Of a DNA stretch of 64,000 nt, positions 37,598 through 46,692 are shown piece by piece; position 1 is the first letter of the stretch, and every line of letters begins with the position of its first letter. Source of the DNA: a virus. The notes under the pieces were generated by a model, which ran no database searches, was not told where the DNA came from, and saw only the letters and a program-made list of their open reading frames with translations. Where the stretch lies: IMG/VR virus record IMGVR_UViG_3300046787_000438, positions 1-64,000 of that record; one strand, 5' to 3'. The position numbers and the translations under genes are program-made.

Positions 37598-40458
37598 TAT
37601 GGAGTTCCTCCATCGATAGTGTCAGCCCAAATAAAGTCGTAATCATCTTCGCTAACTTTTATCAAGACTTGCCCAGCGGAACCGCCAGTAGGAAGTCCAA
37701 CTCCAGGTTGCCCAGTCGGTCCAGTCTCGCCTACGGCTCCAGTAGATCCCGTAGGGCCTATACCCCCCTGGGGGCCAACTTGCGTGTAAGTGACCTGCGT
37801 AGCCGTTAAAATTATAGATGGAATGTGCGGTGCAGGGGATCCAGTAGTATTGTGCAGCAATACTATGTTCGTATTATCGGTTGACCACATTAATTCATAG
37901 TAGTCTCCAGCGACTATCTCAAAGACATAGTTCCAGGCAACTACTATATACGGGTTATTCGTATTTACTGCGGTAGTTCCAGCCGAATCTGCCACGTCTA
38001 CGCCATTTTTACGTAGCCATATTCTTACAGTAGTTCCATTACCTCCGCCACCAGCATTGTGTAATTGGGCAGAAAATTGAATATTGTATACGCCATCACT
38101 ATTAAAAGTTATTCTGGTATTGCCAACTACTGTTACTCCGTTAGCTCCTCCGATCGAGCCATATTTAATGGCGTATGGCGTATTTACACTTCCAGCTACC
38201 TGGGTAGTCTCATCATAGAATGACCCCCAGTAAGCCACTGTTCCTCCTGCGCCAGGGGCTCCAGTTGGACCTATAGAGCCTGTAGCACCAGTTGGTCCCT
38301 GCGCTCCAGTTGGACCACTGTTACCTACAAACCCTTGAGCACCTTGAATACCTTGAATACCCTGTGCTCCAGTTGGGCCTATAGGTCCTGTATCTCCCGT
38401 AAGTCCTGCTTGTCCTGTGGGACCTGTTGGTCCAATATCTCCAGCATCTCCCTGAGCTCCAGTTGGGCCAGCTTCTCCCTGTGGTCCTGTGCTTCCTGTA
38501 TTACCTGCAGGTCCAGTCGTTCCTTGGATGCCTTGTTCCCCTGGAGCACCTTGATCTCCTTGATCACCTTTAAGACCCTGCTCACCTGCAGGCCCAGTTA
38601 TACCTTGAATACCCTGATCACCCTGAGCACCCTGAGGACCAGTAGGGCCAGTTGGGCCAACTTCACCCTGAGGCCCAGTTGGACCGATAGGCCCTTGCTC
38701 TGCAACTGCAACCTCTACCCAGAAACTGTCATAATACATGTAGAACTTAGCGTTGACTGAGTTAAACCAAGAGTCCCCTTCTGAAGGAGACAGCGGGGCA
38801 GTATCTGAAATAGTATAAGCACCCTGCGCACCTGTTGGTCCTGTAGGACCTAAGTCACCCTGGTTACCCTGCTGCCCCTGCGGACCAGTGGGCCCTTGAG
38901 GGAGCACTAAGTCGAGTATTTGATCTGGAGCCTCGCCTGAAATATAGGCAGAAGCTGATTCACCAGGGGCTGTAGTAGTTACGTCACCTATTGATAGCTC
39001 GTTAACGGCACCAGTTGGTCCTGTAACACCCTGAATACCTTGAATACCTTGCGCACCAGTCGGGCCAGTAGGGCCAGTAGGTCCTTGAATACCCTGTTCA
39101 CCCTGAGGTCCTACAATCTGACCAGCATCTACCCAGGAGTCGCCGCTCCAGACGTGCAGATTACCATCTTCATCGACAATGTAGGCATCATTAGTGTCTG
39201 CAGAATCTGGAAGGTCTGCTAGTACGGAAACAGATCCGACAAAATTAATGTTGGTGCCTTGAGGTCCAGTAGGGCCTGTAGATCCAGTCGGGCCTAGGGC
39301 TCCAGTTGGACCAGCTAAGCTTGCATTTACCTCTACCCAGTAGCCGTCGATATATAGATAAAATGCTGCACTAGTCGAGTCAAACCAGCCATCTCCTTCT
39401 TCTGGAGATTCTGGAGGTAGCGTAGAAACGGCAAAATTACCGTCTGGGCCAGTAGCACCAGTTGCGCCAGTCGGGCCAAGGGAGCCTGTCGGTCCTGTAA
39501 TGCTCAGGCCTGCCGCACCGCGAGAACCCGTTGGACCTGTTGCACCTGTGGGCCCTGCCTGACCTGCTGAACCAGTTGGTCCAACAATTGATAGACCTGC
39601 TAGACCCTGCGATCCAGTTGGCCCTTGAATACCCTGAGCACCCTGAGGGCCAGTAGCACCACGAGGTCCTGTAATACTTAGACCAGCTGAACCTTGAGAC
39701 CCAGTAGCACCAGTAGCACCAGTTGGTCCAGTGTCTCCCTTAGCTCCAGTAGATCCTGTTGCCCCGTTTGTACCGTCTCTACCAGCTGCACCTGTTGCGC
39801 CTGTAGGGCCAGCAGCACCAGTCGCGCCTGTAGCACCATTAGTGCCAGCTGCACCTGTCGGGCCTGTAGCACCGTCAACGCCATCGACACCATCAACACC
39901 ATCAGCGCCAGCGGCACCAGTTGGGCCTATAGCACCATCAACACCATCAGTGCCAGCTGCACCTGTCGGGCCTGTAGCACCTTGAATACCCTGTGCACCA
40001 GTAGGTCCTGTAATACTTAGACCTGCTAGACCTCGAGCACCCGTGGCACCTGTAGCACCAGTAGCACCGACTGTGCCAGTTGCACCAGTAGGTCCTGTAA
40101 TACTTAGACCTGCTAGACCTCGAGCACCCGTGGCACCAGTAGCACCGACTGTGCCAGTTGCACCAGTAGGTCCTGTAGCACCATCAATACCATCTGACCC
40201 ATCTGAGCCTCTTGCACCTGTAGCTCCTGTAGCACCCGTAGGACCTACCGAGCCCGTTGGTCCAGGCACGGTAGATGCTGCACCCGTGGCACCTGTAGCA
40301 CCAGTTGCACCTATCGCACCTGCTGGGCCTGTTGCACCTGTGGCACCTATCGCACCTGTGGGGCCTCCAGCTGGTCCTGCGGGACCAGTTGGTCCAGCGG
40401 GTCCCTGAGGTCCAGGACCTTTAATATCTACATATGCAAAGTTATCGGAGAGTGCCAT
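37597..40458 (-). CDS. long collagen-like fibre with C1q/BclA-like head
   Basis: A 953-residue protein without the WxWxGxxW anchor; it opens [19 protein letters not shown]. It has long Gly-X-Y tracts ([20 protein letters not shown]), three beta modules, and five copies of the interruption [10 protein letters not shown] or a close variant. Residues about 745-900 ([14 protein letters not shown]...[15 protein letters not shown]...WLRKNGVDV...YYELMWS) form a beta-sandwich of C1q/TNF type like the head of Bacillus BclA. A short collagen tail follows. In BclA, GPT repeats are O-glycosylated on Thr; the same sequence type dominates here. Likely a trimeric host-binding fibre. Confidence 0.8.
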   Translation of the reverse strand: MALSDNFAYVDIKGPGPQGPAGPTGPAGPAGGPTGAIGATGATGPAGAIGATGATGATGAASTVPGPTGSVGPTGATGATGARGSDGSDGIDGATGPTGATGTVGATGATGARGLAGLSITGPTGATGTVGATGATGATGARGLAGLSITGPTGAQGIQGATGPTGAAGTDGVDGAIGPTGAAGADGVDGVDGVDGATGPTGAAGTNGATGATGAAGPTGATGAAGRDGTNGATGSTGAKGDTGPTGATGATGSQGSAGLSITGPRGATGPQGAQGIQGPTGSQGLAGLSIVGPTGSAGQAGPTGATGPTGSRGAAGLSITGPTGSLGPTGATGATGPDGNFAVSTLPPESPEEGDGWFDSTSAAFYLYIDGYWVEVNASLAGPTGALGPTGSTGPTGPQGTNINFVGSVSVLADLPDSADTNDAYIVDEDGNLHVWSGDSWVDAGQIVGPQGEQGIQGPTGPTGPTGAQGIQGIQGVTGPTGAVNELSIGDVTTTAPGESASAYISGEAPDQILDLVLPQGPTGPQGQQGNQGDLGPTGPTGAQGAYTISDTAPLSPSEGDSWFNSVNAKFYMYYDSFWVEVAVAEQGPIGPTGPQGEVGPTGPTGPQGAQGDQGIQGITGPAGEQGLKGDQGDQGAPGEQGIQGTTGPAGNTGSTGPQGEAGPTGAQGDAGDIGPTGPTGQAGLTGDTGPIGPTGAQGIQGIQGAQGFVGNSGPTGAQGPTGATGSIGPTGAPGAGGTVAYWGSFYDETTQVAGSVNTPYAIKYGSIGGANGVTVVGNTRITFNSDGVYNIQFSAQLHNAGGGGNGTTVRIWLRKNGVDVADSAGTTAVNTNNPYIVVAWNYVFEIVAGDYYELMWSTDNTNIVLLHNTTGSPAPHIPSIILTATQVTYTQVGPQGGIGPTGSTGAVGETGPTGQPGVGLPTGGSAGQVLIKVSEDDYDFIWADTIDGGTP
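39995..40177 (-). repeat. direct repeat within collagen-like gene
   Basis: A segment starting GCACCAGTAGGTCCTG recurs at 39995 and 40082 (offset 87 bp), with the downstream part shortened by 9 bp in the second copy; a third partial copy starts at 40160. It codes repeated [18 protein letters not shown] units. Confidence 0.7.
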
Positions 40459-40832
40459 TACTTAGTTACCTCAGGTCTCACAATAAATTTTCCTTGAATA
40501 ATTCTCGTAGTTTCACTAGTAGGTGATTCAACCTCTAGGTCATATACGTAAGATTTGGGCTCGTATGCAGCCATGTCCGCAGGTGGAATTAGAAGAGTCA
40601 CTGACCCTGCGGATTGATTTACTGTTAAATAGCCGTTTTGAGTAGTGTATTCGGCAACTATAGTGGTCGCTGGATCCCTGTTTTCCACGTCCCACGATCT
40701 GACTTGCATACGAGCCGTATACCCTGTAAGTGCGATAGGCTTACGCGCTGAGTTTTTGATACCAAAAACTTGGTGCACAGTCGACCCCTGGTCAGTGACC
40801 AGGTCGTGCACGTTGCCGCGAAAATAGCTCAT
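40458..40832 (-). CDS. small beta-sandwich fibre-accessory protein, copy 1
   Basis: A 124-residue protein: [12 protein letters not shown]...[16 protein letters not shown], then [25 protein letters not shown] and [12 protein letters not shown] clear paralogue is encoded at 56317-56679 (DQGSTLSRIIYY...KPIAFTGYKARMQVRS...GNFAVRSEVTR). Both sit first in a leftward fibre operon, right behind a GGTAnAAT element and just ahead of a collagen-containing gene. The Ig-like fold is similar to small proteins beside fibres in marine myoviruses; a role in fibre attachment is inferred. Confidence 0.65.
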   Translation of the reverse strand: MSYFRGNVHDLVTDQGSTVHQVFGIKNSARKPIALTGYTARMQVRSWDVENRDPATTIVAEYTTQNGYLTVNQSAGSVTLLIPPADMAAYEPKSYVYDLEVESPTSETTRIIQGKFIVRPEVTK

Positions 40833-40869
40833 TGCGAGTCCTTACAGGGAGACTAGACTAATCCCTATA

Positions 40870-40877
40870 ATTTTACC
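40870..40877 (-). promoter_or_regulatory. putative phage promoter, GGTAAAAT type
   Basis: Minus-strand GGTAAAAT, followed by TATAGGGAT, lies 38 nt before the ATG of the 40458-40832 gene at the head of the collagen fibre cluster. No clear -35 box. Confidence 0.4.
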
Positions 40878-40896
40878 GCAGTTTGGCTAAACTGAG

Positions 40897-41619
40897 TTAG
40901 TAGCCCCCAGTATTGACGCCAGACTTGAGAGGGTGCTCACCCTTGTCGAGCTGGTCCTTCCACTCTGCCTGCATCTCTTTTTGTTGAGCTCGGACGCCCT
41001 CTATTTCAGCTTCCCACTCCGCCATGCGTTCTTCAGTATAGGTAGATTCGGCGTAATCCCAGAAAGCCCCAATGGTATGGCGAGTCCCTGACTCTACGAC
41101 CTTTACTTCATGTACGTTACCAATGCCGCCAGGGAAAGTAATTAGCTGCCCTGTTTTTGGCTTGATAGTGATTGGGTGGTCTCGGTAATTCAAATCTCCA
41201 CCGACATAATCATCATTGATGTAGAGCAGGCATACGAGCTTGCTCTTTTCCCAAGCTGACCAGTTACCTTCCATATCTGTGTTGTCTGAGTGGAAAGGGG
41301 CAAACGCCCCTACTTGCCACTTCTGAGCATGAGATGAGACTGATTTGACTGGACGCTGGTGAGCGTCCTCAACTGCCGCCTTCATCCTGTCTGCAAGCTT
41401 ACCTAGGTAGTCAGTAGGTAGGCCGTACTTCTCTAGCAATGGGTCCTCTGGCATGATGCTCATACCGTATGACTCGAAGAACGCTGACATGCTCCAAGGC
41501 TGCTCGGGATCTTCAAAAAATTCTACGATTTTAGCGCATTCTTCGGAAGAGATGAAGTCCTCATATGAGATGATATCTTCTTTGTAGAGAGTCTTTTCAC
41601 CGAACTCAGTGTTTGTCAT
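40897..41619 (-). CDS. 2OG-Fe(II) oxygenase, prolyl 4-hydroxylase-like
   Basis: A 240-residue protein. The double-stranded beta-helix core shows Fe ligands HSD in FAPFHSDNTDMEG, the family strand LLYINDDYVGGDL, distal His in GNVHEV and the 2OG-binding Arg in GTRHTIGAFW. Family enzymes use O2 and 2-oxoglutarate to hydroxylate substrates. It is the last gene of the leftward oxygenase cluster, next to the collagen fibre genes. Protein, nucleotide or small-molecule substrates are all possible. Confidence 0.85.
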   Translation of the reverse strand: MTNTEFGEKTLYKEDIISYEDFISSEECAKIVEFFEDPEQPWSMSAFFESYGMSIMPEDPLLEKYGLPTDYLGKLADRMKAAVEDAHQRPVKSVSSHAQKWQVGAFAPFHSDNTDMEGNWSAWEKSKLVCLLYINDDYVGGDLNYRDHPITIKPKTGQLITFPGGIGNVHEVKVVESGTRHTIGAFWDYAESTYTEERMAEWEAEIEGVRAQQKEMQAEWKDQLDKGEHPLKSGVNTGGY

Positions 41620-42073
41620 CTAAATCTCCTTCATAACCTAGCTCTACTAGGAATCTACTGCTGTCAAATCTTTGATTGTCTTTAGAAAATAGCTTAGCAA
41701 ACTCCATAGCTAAGTAGCGATGAGACTCTCCAGAAATTCTTCCAATTACCGACTTTAAAATCTGGCTCGTTTTATGGTAGTCGTCACGAACAAATGTACA
41801 CTCTCCACCACGTGGACGTCTAAGAACTTTAGTGTGTACCTTACCTGTAGGTTCATATAGTTCAATAGTCAAGAAATCTTTAGCAAATCCCCAGTCCGTG
41901 TAGGCTGCGTACCCATTGGCGGCGTTTATTGCATCACCATAGAAGTAGATAGACCTAGCTGGAGACTCTCCATCTCGGGCAATCGTAAGCATGTATGAGT
42001 CAGCAGTTTTACTTACCACTCGATTTCTATAGTCAGAAACCATGTCAACATGCTCTGTCTTTAATTCGCTCAT
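41606..42073 (-). CDS. hypothetical protein within oxygenase cluster
   Basis: A 155-residue protein. ATG 42073 is preferred because it overlaps the upstream stop as ATGA; an in-frame ATG at 42085 has its purine-rich stretch too close. It has a beta-rich first half (YMLTIARDGESPARSIYFYGDA, FLTIELYEPTGKVHTKVLR) and a helical second half. No iron-binding motif is seen, so it is not an oxygenase. Being coupled to both neighbours, it may be a partner or scaffold for them. Confidence 0.55.
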   Translation of the reverse strand: MSELKTEHVDMVSDYRNRVVSKTADSYMLTIARDGESPARSIYFYGDAINAANGYAAYTDWGFAKDFLTIELYEPTGKVHTKVLRRPRGGECTFVRDDYHKTSQILKSVIGRISGESHRYLAMEFAKLFSKDNQRFDSSRFLVELGYEGDLDDKH

Positions 42074-42933
42074 TTGTCGGTCCATAGCTCCATGGTTGTA
42101 TACATACTGTTATCATAGATCTTTGGTCTAATGCCAATTCCAGTGAATTTACGTTGCCCAGCGGTGAAGCCACCCATTACAGAGTGGTACATTCTAAATA
42201 GATCGACTATTAAGATGTCGCCTTCTTCCCATAGCTGGGAATATCTAATCTCTAAATTATCATTTAAGTTAGTTTTTAGTACGTCTAGTAGGACATTTAG
42301 CCTATCTACTTGCTCTTCTGTTGGGGGCTTACCGTCCCAAAGGGCAAGTTCTGGCATTAAATAAGAGCCTCGGTCCGTCTCTACCCTAAGTATCTCTTGC
42401 TGAGTTAGAGGGTGCTTATCTACTACTTTAGTGTAGAAAGGTCCAGTGCCATGTGGTGTAGGTTTATCCCATTTCACTATAGATTTAGAAAGAAACTCTC
42501 TATCCTTATTGCTATATAACGCGTACAATTCAGCAGAATCTACGAATCTAGTAGTCCCCGAGCCAGCAGGTGCTGTAAAAGTTGTCATGTGCCACACTCC
42601 AGCGAGTATCGGGTAGACGTAGTATACCTGCTCTATATGCCAATCTAAAACATACTCTTCAGAGGTCTGATTATAGTCTTTATCTACATTGTCAGAGTGC
42701 CCGCCAGGGTATATAGACGTTTCTATAGTAGAGCGAGGAGCATCCGATGACACATTCCAGCCCATGGAGTTACCTAGAGTCTTTGTTAGCTCGACTTGAT
42801 CCTCGAGCGAGAAGTCTCCGCCCCTAATAACTAAAACGCCATCACGTTTAAATACTGCCTTAAGGGCGTCTACGTCACTAAAAAGATCTTCAACAGATGT
42901 AGCTTCAATTATCTTTATCGATTTTTCTGGCAT
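42070..42933 (-). CDS. TauD/TfdA-like 2OG-Fe(II) dioxygenase
   Basis: A 287-residue protein of a different oxygenase subfamily from its neighbours. It shows DGVLVIRGGDF near the start (FxxRGxxL-like in TauD), the HxE metal pair in LDWHIEQVYY, and the distal His and Arg in YHSVMGGFTAGQRKFTGIGIRP. TauD-type enzymes usually hydroxylate small molecules or amino-acid derivatives. Its presence among P4H-like genes suggests the cluster handles more than one substrate type. Confidence 0.8.
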   Translation of the reverse strand: MPEKSIKIIEATSVEDLFSDVDALKAVFKRDGVLVIRGGDFSLEDQVELTKTLGNSMGWNVSSDAPRSTIETSIYPGGHSDNVDKDYNQTSEEYVLDWHIEQVYYVYPILAGVWHMTTFTAPAGSGTTRFVDSAELYALYSNKDREFLSKSIVKWDKPTPHGTGPFYTKVVDKHPLTQQEILRVETDRGSYLMPELALWDGKPPTEEQVDRLNVLLDVLKTNLNDNLEIRYSQLWEEGDILIVDLFRMYHSVMGGFTAGQRKFTGIGIRPKIYDNSMYTTMELWTDK

Positions 42934-42936
42934 TCT

Positions 42937-43812
42937 CTAAATCTCTTCATCTGGCTCGTAGCGGTCTTTTAGATTACCTGACTCTAAAAGCTGGTAGTAC
43001 TCTTTTAGAGTTACTCTCATTTTCATATATGGCTCCATAATTTTCAAATCATGGCGCTTCCTGCGTGAGATCTCTAGTTCTTCAAACTCGTCGCCGTACT
43101 TCTCCTTAAGCTCATGCCAGTCTGGAGTTCCTTCAAAGTTATACATCCAATAGAGTCTAGTTATATATTTAGGTGCTCCATAAATTCTTTTAACGGCGTG
43201 AAAATAAGGGTATCCTGAAGGAAATATTACTAAATCCCCCGCTTTGGGCTTATATTCAAACTCTCGTACAACTTCCCCGTCCTCGATCACGCGGTATGCA
43301 ATTTCTCCACCCTCGTAGTCGTCATTTGGGTATAAGACACCAGTTATGCCGAATTTATCTCCAGGACTGTCGGCAATCTCTGGCATATAATCAGAGTGAT
43401 AGTTCATGGTTAAATGTTCGTTACCATTTAGATTTTCATCAGGTATGTATCTAGCTAGGCCCCAGGGTTGGCATGACCAGTTGGTAAGCGATATCCCCGT
43501 GTGTTCGATATAAAATTTAGTTGCAAAGTGAAATGCCTTAGCCACCTCTAAAAAGTACTTGTCCGCTCCCTGCTCAGTTTCTGCTTTTTTGGCAACATCC
43601 TCCCACTCCTGTAGCGTCGGGAAGTGTGGGTGTGCTATAAAGGTATGTACTCTGCTATCTATTTGACGACCAAAACCGTACCAACCTCTCCAGTCGCCGT
43701 ATTCTTCATAGTAGTCGATATAGTCGTCAGGGTCGGACAGCACGTTGTGGAATACTATTACATTGTCATCTAGTATCTCGACATTTGGATTGTCTTTAGT
43801 GTAGTCTTCCAT
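42937..43812 (-). CDS. 2OG-Fe(II) oxygenase, P4H-like
   Basis: A 291-residue protein. Iron ligands HSD in MNYHSDYMPE, GVLYPNDDYEGGEI core strand, PKAGDLVIFPSGYPYFHAV carrying the distal His, and Lys/Arg in PKYITRLYW. It has a longer C-terminal helical extension (about residues 235-291, ELEISRRKRHDLKIMEPYMK) than its paralogues. N-terminal region differs strongly from other cluster members, which suggests a distinct substrate. Confidence 0.85.
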   Translation of the reverse strand: MEDYTKDNPNVEILDDNVIVFHNVLSDPDDYIDYYEEYGDWRGWYGFGRQIDSRVHTFIAHPHFPTLQEWEDVAKKAETEQGADKYFLEVAKAFHFATKFYIEHTGISLTNWSCQPWGLARYIPDENLNGNEHLTMNYHSDYMPEIADSPGDKFGITGVLYPNDDYEGGEIAYRVIEDGEVVREFEYKPKAGDLVIFPSGYPYFHAVKRIYGAPKYITRLYWMYNFEGTPDWHELKEKYGDEFEELEISRRKRHDLKIMEPYMKMRVTLKEYYQLLESGNLKDRYEPDEEI

Positions 43813-43822
43813 CTAATCCTCG

Positions 43823-44470
43823 TTAAACTTCCATATCAATAAGACTATTTATCGGCATATGCACATGAGTGATTATTGTCTTACGACCACTAATTAGCGG
43901 TCTAGACTCGTGTAAATAGCCTGAGGGGAACACTACAATACTACCAGCCTTGTTTTTTATAGCTATATCTAGCCCTGGCTGCACGATCCCTAGCTCGCCA
44001 CCCTCGTACTCATCATCTAGGTATACAGCGATAGTTACCGTATCTCTACCTGAAACGACCATGTCACGGTGAGGCCCCATGTCTTTGTACTCGTCATACC
44101 TACGAATTCCATACGTATGGGTACCGAAGATCTCTTTATGTAGATGCTCTAGCTCCGAATCAGCTGCTCCATGTGCTTTTAGGTACGTGGCTGTACAAGC
44201 TTCCATCGAGCCCAGGATTGAGTTTAAAACATACTCTGATTTTTCTTTGATTAGTGGATTAGACTCTCTAATCAAATCTGGATAGCTAAGTGTCTTTAAA
44301 TCTCCGTATGGATTTTCTTTTGAGTCATTATTGGCATACCAGGTCTCCCAGGGGGTTACGGATAAGCTATTAATATCCTCTAGAGTTTCCATGACATTAG
44401 CTATCTCTGGAATAGCTCCTGGAAAGTAATAAACGTTCCTATGAAGAACCTCGACCGTTAGTGCAGACAT
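43823..44470 (-). CDS. 2OG-Fe(II) oxygenase, P4H-like
   Basis: A 215-residue compact member. Iron ligands HRD in MGPHRDMVVSG, core AVYLDDEYEGGELGI, KAGSIVVFPSGYLHESRPL with distal His, and Arg in SGRKTIITH. All catalytic positions are intact. It begins one base after the next upstream gene ends, consistent with one polycistronic message for the cluster. Confidence 0.85.
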   Translation of the reverse strand: MSALTVEVLHRNVYYFPGAIPEIANVMETLEDINSLSVTPWETWYANNDSKENPYGDLKTLSYPDLIRESNPLIKEKSEYVLNSILGSMEACTATYLKAHGAADSELEHLHKEIFGTHTYGIRRYDEYKDMGPHRDMVVSGRDTVTIAVYLDDEYEGGELGIVQPGLDIAIKNKAGSIVVFPSGYLHESRPLISGRKTIITHVHMPINSLIDMEV

Positions 44471-44471
44471 G

Positions 44472-45257
44472 TTAGTCCTCGTCTAGGTACTTAGTTGGTC
44501 CAGCGTTCACGTCATTGTATGCTGAACCAGCATTGAACTTTTTACGAGATTCTGGGTCATTTGCATCAAACTCTGGTTGGAAGATGAATCCAGGGAACAT
44601 GTACTTATCCCCGCTCTTCATTAGGTGTACCTGATGCTTATATGGATGAGTAGACGGGAAGATTAGTGCTTGACCAGCTTTAGGCTTGATCGTGAAGTCT
44701 ACTAGTTCAGAATTCGATTGATCATTGACGTCGTCTGCTGGGCGTAGGTGCCCATTTTTTGGGTTACGTAGGTCATACGGTCTGATGATGAATGACAATT
44801 CTCCACCATCGTAGTCATCATTCACATATACAACAATTGACCATTTAATGCTTAGGTCACCAGCCTGCGCGTCAAAGTGGGCACCCATCGCGCAACCTGG
44901 CCTATACTTCATGATACCAGCGAATGGAGAGATATTAGGCTCTCCCTCTTCTTCATGATCTTTATAGAAAGCATGAGAGATATTCTCAATAGCACCTCTG
45001 ATTTGTCCAACAACCCAGCGGACATCTTCAGCACGCTCTGAGGTGAGCTCGTCTAGCCCCTCGAGGTTAAAGTCTTTCTTGCTGCCGAAGCTGTGCCCGT
45101 CTTGTGTATTAGAAAACCAGAACCCCCACTCAGGGATTACGGACTGGACGGTCTCGTCCTCGTCTAGTTCTTCGATTAGTTGGAGTAGGCGTGCTGGGTC
45201 ATCTAGCACATCACCATATAGATATACGTTCTCGTGTAGTTTTTGTTCTAAGTGCAT
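44472..45257 (-). CDS. 2OG-Fe(II) oxygenase, P4H-like
   Basis: A 261-residue member. Iron ligands HFD in MGAHFDAQAGD, core VVYVNDDYDGGELSFI, KAGQALIFPSTHPYKHQV with distal His, and Lys in SGDKYMFPGF in place of the usual Arg that binds 2-oxoglutarate (Lys is typical of collagen P4H). A loop of about 25 residues (PYDLRNPKNGHLRPADD) is inserted between the core strands. Confidence 0.85.
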   Translation of the reverse strand: MHLEQKLHENVYLYGDVLDDPARLLQLIEELDEDETVQSVIPEWGFWFSNTQDGHSFGSKKDFNLEGLDELTSERAEDVRWVVGQIRGAIENISHAFYKDHEEEGEPNISPFAGIMKYRPGCAMGAHFDAQAGDLSIKWSIVVYVNDDYDGGELSFIIRPYDLRNPKNGHLRPADDVNDQSNSELVDFTIKPKAGQALIFPSTHPYKHQVHLMKSGDKYMFPGFIFQPEFDANDPESRKKFNAGSAYNDVNAGPTKYLDED

Positions 45258-45259
45258 TA

Positions 45260-45937
45260 CTAATTACTTCCTAAGTGGTTTTTAATTGTCCAAAAGAACG
45301 GGCATACATATCTAATGCCAGATCTAATCTCGGTTACTCCGTGGATGTAGTGCATATCGCCAGGGAAGAAGTATGCAGCTCCAGCCTTAGGCTTAAACTG
45401 AATCCCCTGGTTAGGGAAGTATAACTCGCCGCCCTCGTAGTCGTCGTTGATATAGAAAAGGCCAGCGATGTCATAGTATGGGAAATCGTTTGGCTTGCCA
45501 CGATTCTCACCCTCATGTAGCTCTTTATCGGCATGTGGCTGCTGACGTTGTCCAGGGAGCCATCTAACAATTGCTGGACTAGTTGCGTGAGCGTCTACAT
45601 TGAAGAACGCGTCTACCTTTTCTTTTAGACGAAGCTGCATACCAACAATAGTTTCTGTAATCCTAGGATCTACGCTATTTAGGGTGGGGGCAGTGGCAAC
45701 CCTATGGTCCCAATAGCCAGAGTCGTAAATGACAGTCCCGTCCTCGTTATAATGAGTCTCGGTCTTATCCCAGGTTTGGTTAGTCTTAGCGAACTCAGTT
45801 AAAATTCTGAGCTCATCCTCGGTCATAAAGTTTTCCAGGGAGACAATGTTATCTCTAGAATCACCAAAAAATCCAGATGGTGTGGTTGACTCATAGGGTC
45901 TATCACTACCATTGGTAACATGCGCTGTCATTGCCAT
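45260..45937 (-). CDS. 2OG-Fe(II) oxygenase, P4H-like
   Basis: A 225-residue member. Iron ligands HAD in QQPHADKELHEG, core LFYINDDYEGGELYFP, KPKAGAAYFFPGDMHYIHGV with distal His, Arg in SGIRYVCPFFW. It has a loop between the HxD and the core strand (HEGENRGKPNDFPYYD), which may shape a peptide-binding groove. Confidence 0.85.
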   Translation of the reverse strand: MAMTAHVTNGSDRPYESTTPSGFFGDSRDNIVSLENFMTEDELRILTEFAKTNQTWDKTETHYNEDGTVIYDSGYWDHRVATAPTLNSVDPRITETIVGMQLRLKEKVDAFFNVDAHATSPAIVRWLPGQRQQPHADKELHEGENRGKPNDFPYYDIAGLFYINDDYEGGELYFPNQGIQFKPKAGAAYFFPGDMHYIHGVTEIRSGIRYVCPFFWTIKNHLGSN

Positions 45938-45951
45938 ATAGCTATCCTACC

Positions 45952-46692
45952 CTACTCGTACTTACGTCGTTCCCAGACTTCGCGTTGATACACGCCTCCG
46001 TCTGGAACTCTATATTTCATGCTATTTTCTTGATTTTTTGCCATCATTTCCATTGGCCCGAACTTGGTAATCGTTTCTGACTCCCAGTTTTCCCGTTTAA
46101 ATGGGAGTATTTGAGCATATGGAGTACCAGCTGGGATAGTGCCCTTGAATCCCTTAGCAATAAAAAATGGCATAGTGCCAGGTAGATGTACTTTATCGTT
46201 ATCGATAATTCCACTAGTGGTTAGGAATGGTAGTTCGAAGCGGTTAAAAGGCTGAGTGTATAGAGCGCTGTAGCCCTCTGGTAGCTCTACGGCCCAATCA
46301 GCCCACCAAGCAAAGTGCTTCTCGTGGTACCCATATGGGTTATGGAATTGAGGCATCGGCATACGTTCTTGGATAAAATCTTTATTTTTTTCGTCCAAAA
46401 CTTTAACTTGGATCTGCCCCGTGGAGTCCTCGTAGAACTCTATATCGCATGGGGTTTTATACATATACCCGCTGCCCATAATATCGTACACTGCTGGGCA
46501 GGCTTTCCATGTAGGGATCTTTCCGCCGCCATTTGGCATTTCCCATGGCTTGCCAGTCATTGGATTTACGGCAAAACGATCTGCGTCTCTATACCAATCT
46601 GGAATAGTCTTTATTGCAGGCCCTGGCTTAGATGGGCTCTCGTTATTGAGCCACGGTCTATTTAGTATAAATTTAGCCTTCTGAGTGTCCAT
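45952..46692 (-). CDS. DUF6065-like protein, copy A
   Basis: A 246-residue protein starting MDTQKAKFILNRPW. It has a Trp/Pro-rich N-terminal half and then LPGTMPFFIAKGFKGTIPAGTPYAQILPFKRENWESE. The IPAGTPxAxxLP signature also occurs in the adjacent gene (copy B), so the two are distant paralogues. The DUF6065 name is recalled by pattern and is tentative. No HxD pair typical of oxygenases is visible. It overlaps copy B by 20 nt. Its place inside the oxygenase cluster suggests a partner or companion enzyme. Confidence 0.55.
   Translation of the reverse strand: MDTQKAKFILNRPWLNNESPSKPGPAIKTIPDWYRDADRFAVNPMTGKPWEMPNGGGKIPTWKACPAVYDIMGSGYMYKTPCDIEFYEDSTGQIQVKVLDEKNKDFIQERMPMPQFHNPYGYHEKHFAWWADWAVELPEGYSALYTQPFNRFELPFLTTSGIIDNDKVHLPGTMPFFIAKGFKGTIPAGTPYAQILPFKRENWESETITKFGPMEMMAKNQENSMKYRVPDGGVYQREVWERRKYE

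Noticed and set aside
39678-40408. Long reading frames opposite and out of frame with the collagen-like gene
   Set aside because: The periodic Gly-X-Y coding sequence opens other frames by composition alone; the products are low-complexity Ala/Pro/Val or Ser/Thr text without start signals.
42071-42085. Upstream start (ATG 42085) for the 41606 gene
   Set aside because: The purine stretch lies too close to that ATG, while ATG 42073 has the ATGA overlap used elsewhere in the cluster.
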